This document shows positions 6,818 through 8,383 of a stretch of 8,383 nt of DNA, one piece after another. The notes below the pieces were generated by a model. It searched no databases and was not told where the DNA came from. It saw only the letters and a program-made list of their open reading frames with translations. The number at the start of each line of letters is the position of its first letter. Position 1 is the stretch's first letter. A program made the position numbers and the translations under genes. Source of the stretch: an uncultured Clostridia bacterium (GTDB lineage: Bacteria > Bacillota > Clostridia > Christensenellales > DUVY01); the NCBI GenBank assembly GCA_937895465.1, contig CALAYY010000018.1:1-8383 (forward strand), written 5' to 3'.

Positions 6818-7747
6818 ATGCCATTAGTTAATACGAAGGAAATGTTATTAAAAGCTTACCAAGGCGGATACGCTGTAGGTGCTTTTAATGTTAACAACAT
6901 GGAAATAATTCAAGGTGTTGTTGCTGCGGGAATTGAAGAAAAATCTCCGCTTATATTACAGGTTTCTAGCGGTGCAAGAAAATACGCTAATCCCCTATAT
7001 CTAAAATCATTAGTTGACTGTGCTGTTAAGGAAAGCGGTTTACCTATCGCTCTTCATCTTGACCATGGAGACAGCTATGAATTATGTGTATCTGCTATTG
7101 ATGACGGTTTTACATCTGTTATGATAGACGCTTCTCATCATTCGTTTGAAGAAAATATCAAAATTACCAAAAAGGTAGTTGAATATGCTCATGCACATAA
7201 TGTAACCGTAGAGGCAGAGCTTGGAAGACTTGCAGGCATAGAAGATGATGTCAATGTATCCGAAAAAGATTCTGCTTATACCGACCCTTCACAGGTTGAA
7301 GAATTTGTTCAGCGTACAGGTGTTGACTCTTTGGCTATATCTATAGGAACAAGCCATGGCGCATTCAAATTTAAAGGCGAACCCAAACTAAGATTTGATA
7401 TCTTGGAAGATGTTTCCAAAAGATTACCTGAATTTCCTATAGTTTTACATGGAGCAAGTTCAGTTTTGCAAGAATATATTGATACAATTCAAAAATACGG
7501 CGGTGCTATGCAAGGCGCACGCGGAATACCTGAAGAAATGTTAAGAAAAGCTGCAAGTATGGCAGTTTGTAAAATAAATATTGACAGTGATTTGAGAATG
7601 GCTTTTACAGCATCAATCAGAAAGCACTTTTATGACAATCCCTCTCATTTTGACCCCCGTCAATATTTGTCTCCGGCACGTGAATCAATTAAGCAATTGG
7701 TAAAACACAAAATAATTTCCGTGCTTGGATGTAATAATAAAGCTTAG
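6818..7747 (+). CDS. fba: Class II fructose-bisphosphate aldolase
   Basis: This cytoplasmic metal-dependent enzyme of glycolysis and gluconeogenesis splits fructose-1,6-bisphosphate into dihydroxyacetone phosphate and glyceraldehyde-3-phosphate. At 309 residues it is full length. Visible residues are catalytic Asp82 and zinc ligand His83 in LHLDHGD, the VEAELG motif (131-136), zinc ligands His180 in GTSHGAFKF and His211 in VLHGASS, and phosphate-binding NIDSDLR (254-260). These match the class II FbaA/Fba family. Related class II aldolases act on tagatose bisphosphate (GatY/KbaY), but no sugar-alcohol genes are nearby, so the glycolytic role is preferred. GGGAG (6807-6811), six bases before the ATG, supports the start. 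The gene is a single unit: its own -10 box lies upstream and a terminator starts 11 nt after the stop. Its product feeds the GAPDH encoded on the other strand. Confidence 0.95.
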   Translation: MPLVNTKEMLLKAYQGGYAVGAFNVNNMEIIQGVVAAGIEEKSPLILQVSSGARKYANPLYLKSLVDCAVKESGLPIALHLDHGDSYELCVSAIDDGFTSVMIDASHHSFEENIKITKKVVEYAHAHNVTVEAELGRLAGIEDDVNVSEKDSAYTDPSQVEEFVQRTGVDSLAISIGTSHGAFKFKGEPKLRFDILEDVSKRLPEFPIVLHGASSVLQEYIDTIQKYGGAMQGARGIPEEMLRKAASMAVCKINIDSDLRMAFTASIRKHFYDNPSHFDPRQYLSPARESIKQLVKHKIISVLGCNNKA

Positions 7748-7758
7748 AATTAAAAAGT

Positions 7759-7786
7759 GGTAATCATTAATGATTACCCTTTTTTT
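7759..7786 (+). terminator. Terminator after the aldolase gene
   Basis: A perfect 20-base palindrome (7759-7778, arms beginning GGTAATCA) is followed after one base by seven T residues (7780-7786). The stem is AT-rich, with only the outer GG/CC and one inner C-G pair per arm, but an A-run before it can pair with the T-run and lengthen the hairpin. It lies 11 nt after the stop codon and isolates the aldolase from carB. Confidence 0.85.
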
Positions 7787-7804
7787 AGGCTATAATAATT
7801 TTTT

Positions 7805-7834
7805 TTGCCCTTTTTTGCATCAAAAGCTTATTAT
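7805..7834 (+). promoter_or_regulatory. Probable promoter of carB
   Basis: TTGCCC (7805-7810), an 18-bp spacer and TATTAT (7829-7834) give a plausible vegetative promoter about 27 bases before the carB ATG. The spacer holds a small dyad, TTTTG-CAT-CAAAA (7813-7825). An alternative TATAAT at 7791-7796 has a perfect -10 box but no -35 box, and it overlaps the end of the terminator region. Confidence 0.5.
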
Positions 7835-7849
7835 CGCCCTATACGATAA
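7831..7849 (+). repeat. Inverted repeat in the carB leader
   Basis: TTATCG (7831-7836), seven bases and CGATAA (7844-7849) form a perfect 6-bp dyad between the proposed -10 box and the ribosome binding site AGGAAGG (7850-7856). It could be an operator at the transcription start. It may be too early in the transcript to form a full RNA hairpin. No known PyrR or ArgR consensus is evident to me. Confidence 0.35.
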
Positions 7850-7861
7850 AGGAAGGTAATT

Positions 7862-8383
7862 ATGCCAAAAAATACTTCAATAAAAAAAGTTCTCGTAATA
7901 GGCTCTGGTCCTATAATTATTGGTCAGGCGGCAGAATTTGATTATGCAGGTACGCAAGCTTGCCGTGCTTTAAAAGAAGAAGGATTGGAGGTAATATTAA
8001 TCAACTCTAATCCAGCTACTATAATGACGGACAAAAATATTGCGGATAAAGTTTATATTGAGCCTATGACTGCTGATTATGTTAAGGAAATCGTAAGAAA
8101 AGAACATCCTGACAGCGTACTTCCCTCTTTGGGCGGTCAAACAGGACTTAATCTTGCAATGGAGCTTGCAGATCAGGGCTTTTGGGCTGAAGAACATGTC
8201 AAACTTCTTGGTACTAATGTAGCTGCCATTAAGATGGCTGAAGACAGACAAGAATTTAAAGATACCATGCAAAGAATTGGAGAGCCTTGTATTGCCAGCA
8301 AAGTCGTAAACACTGTTAACGATGCGCTTGCTTTCGCTGAAACAATTGGCTATCCTGTCATTGTAAGACCTGCCTATACCATG
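7862..8383 (+). CDS. carB: Carbamoyl-phosphate synthase large subunit, N-terminal part
   Basis: CarB makes carbamoyl phosphate from bicarbonate, ammonia (delivered by the glutaminase subunit CarA) and two ATP, supplying pyrimidine and arginine synthesis. The first 174 codons are present and the frame is open at the window edge; the full protein is normally about 1,070 residues. Seen here are GSGPIIIGQAAEFDYAG (14-30), NSNPATIMTD (48-57), LGGQTGLN (90-97), AEDR (126-129) and, at the very end, RPAYTM (169-174), the beginning of the glycine-rich ATP-grasp loop of the carboxyphosphate domain. All align with E. coli CarB without gaps in these motifs. AGGAAGG (7850-7856), five bases before the ATG, fixes the start. 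carA, which commonly precedes carB, is not here: the upstream gene is the terminated aldolase. A minus-strand frame at 7997-8272 is a shadow. Confidence 0.97.
   Translation, partial: MPKNTSIKKVLVIGSGPIIIGQAAEFDYAGTQACRALKEEGLEVILINSNPATIMTDKNIADKVYIEPMTADYVKEIVRKEHPDSVLPSLGGQTGLNLAMELADQGFWAEEHVKLLGTNVAAIKMAEDRQEFKDTMQRIGEPCIASKVVNTVNDALAFAETIGYPVIVRPAYTM

Noticed and set aside
7997..8272. Minus-strand 91-codon open frame
   Set aside because: It lies wholly inside the well-conserved carB coding sequence and encodes nothing recognisable.

Overview
The window looks like ordinary chromosome from a low-GC, Gram-positive-type bacterium, most likely a Clostridia-class Firmicute. The evidence is AT-rich DNA with many ATA, AGA and TTA codons, strong AGGAGG-like ribosome binding sites, near-consensus vegetative (sigma-A-like) promoters, and proteins whose motifs fit Clostridia (M29 aminopeptidase, MATE exporter, class II aldolase, a DUF1614-like membrane protein). 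I cannot name a genus. I see no phage, transposon, CRISPR array, rRNA or tRNA gene.

Left part, minus strand (read from 2846 down to 1). A consensus promoter drives a tightly packed group: a small membrane protein of unknown function, the tRNA 2-thiouridylase MnmA (the stop of one gene abuts the start of the next), and, 11 nt further on, a membrane-anchored cyclophilin-like protein whose active site looks degenerate. About 100 nt beyond lies a DUF1614-like membrane protein, cut off by the window edge. It has a strong ribosome binding site and no clear promoter of its own.

Middle, minus strand (6658 down to 2894). Three genes follow one another: a MATE-family exporter with its own promoter, an M29-type aminopeptidase with its own promoter, and glyceraldehyde-3-phosphate dehydrogenase (GAPDH). 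A perfect 15-bp hairpin terminator closes this stretch. GAPDH stands apart from the other lower-glycolysis genes and is of the E. coli/eukaryote-like type.

Right part, plus strand. Class II fructose-bisphosphate aldolase is divergent from the MATE gene, with a 221-bp regulatory region between them, and has its own terminator. Next is the start of carB (carbamoyl-phosphate synthase large subunit), with its own promoter and no carA directly upstream; it runs off the window.

The genes do not form one pathway. Two belong to central glycolysis (aldolase and GAPDH), one to tRNA modification, one to pyrimidine/arginine precursor supply, one to peptide turnover and one to export. The less familiar content is the cyclophilin-like protein, the unknown membrane protein beside mnmA, the short-loop M29 peptidase and several inverted repeats at promoters. 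I found no convincing undescribed multi-gene system.
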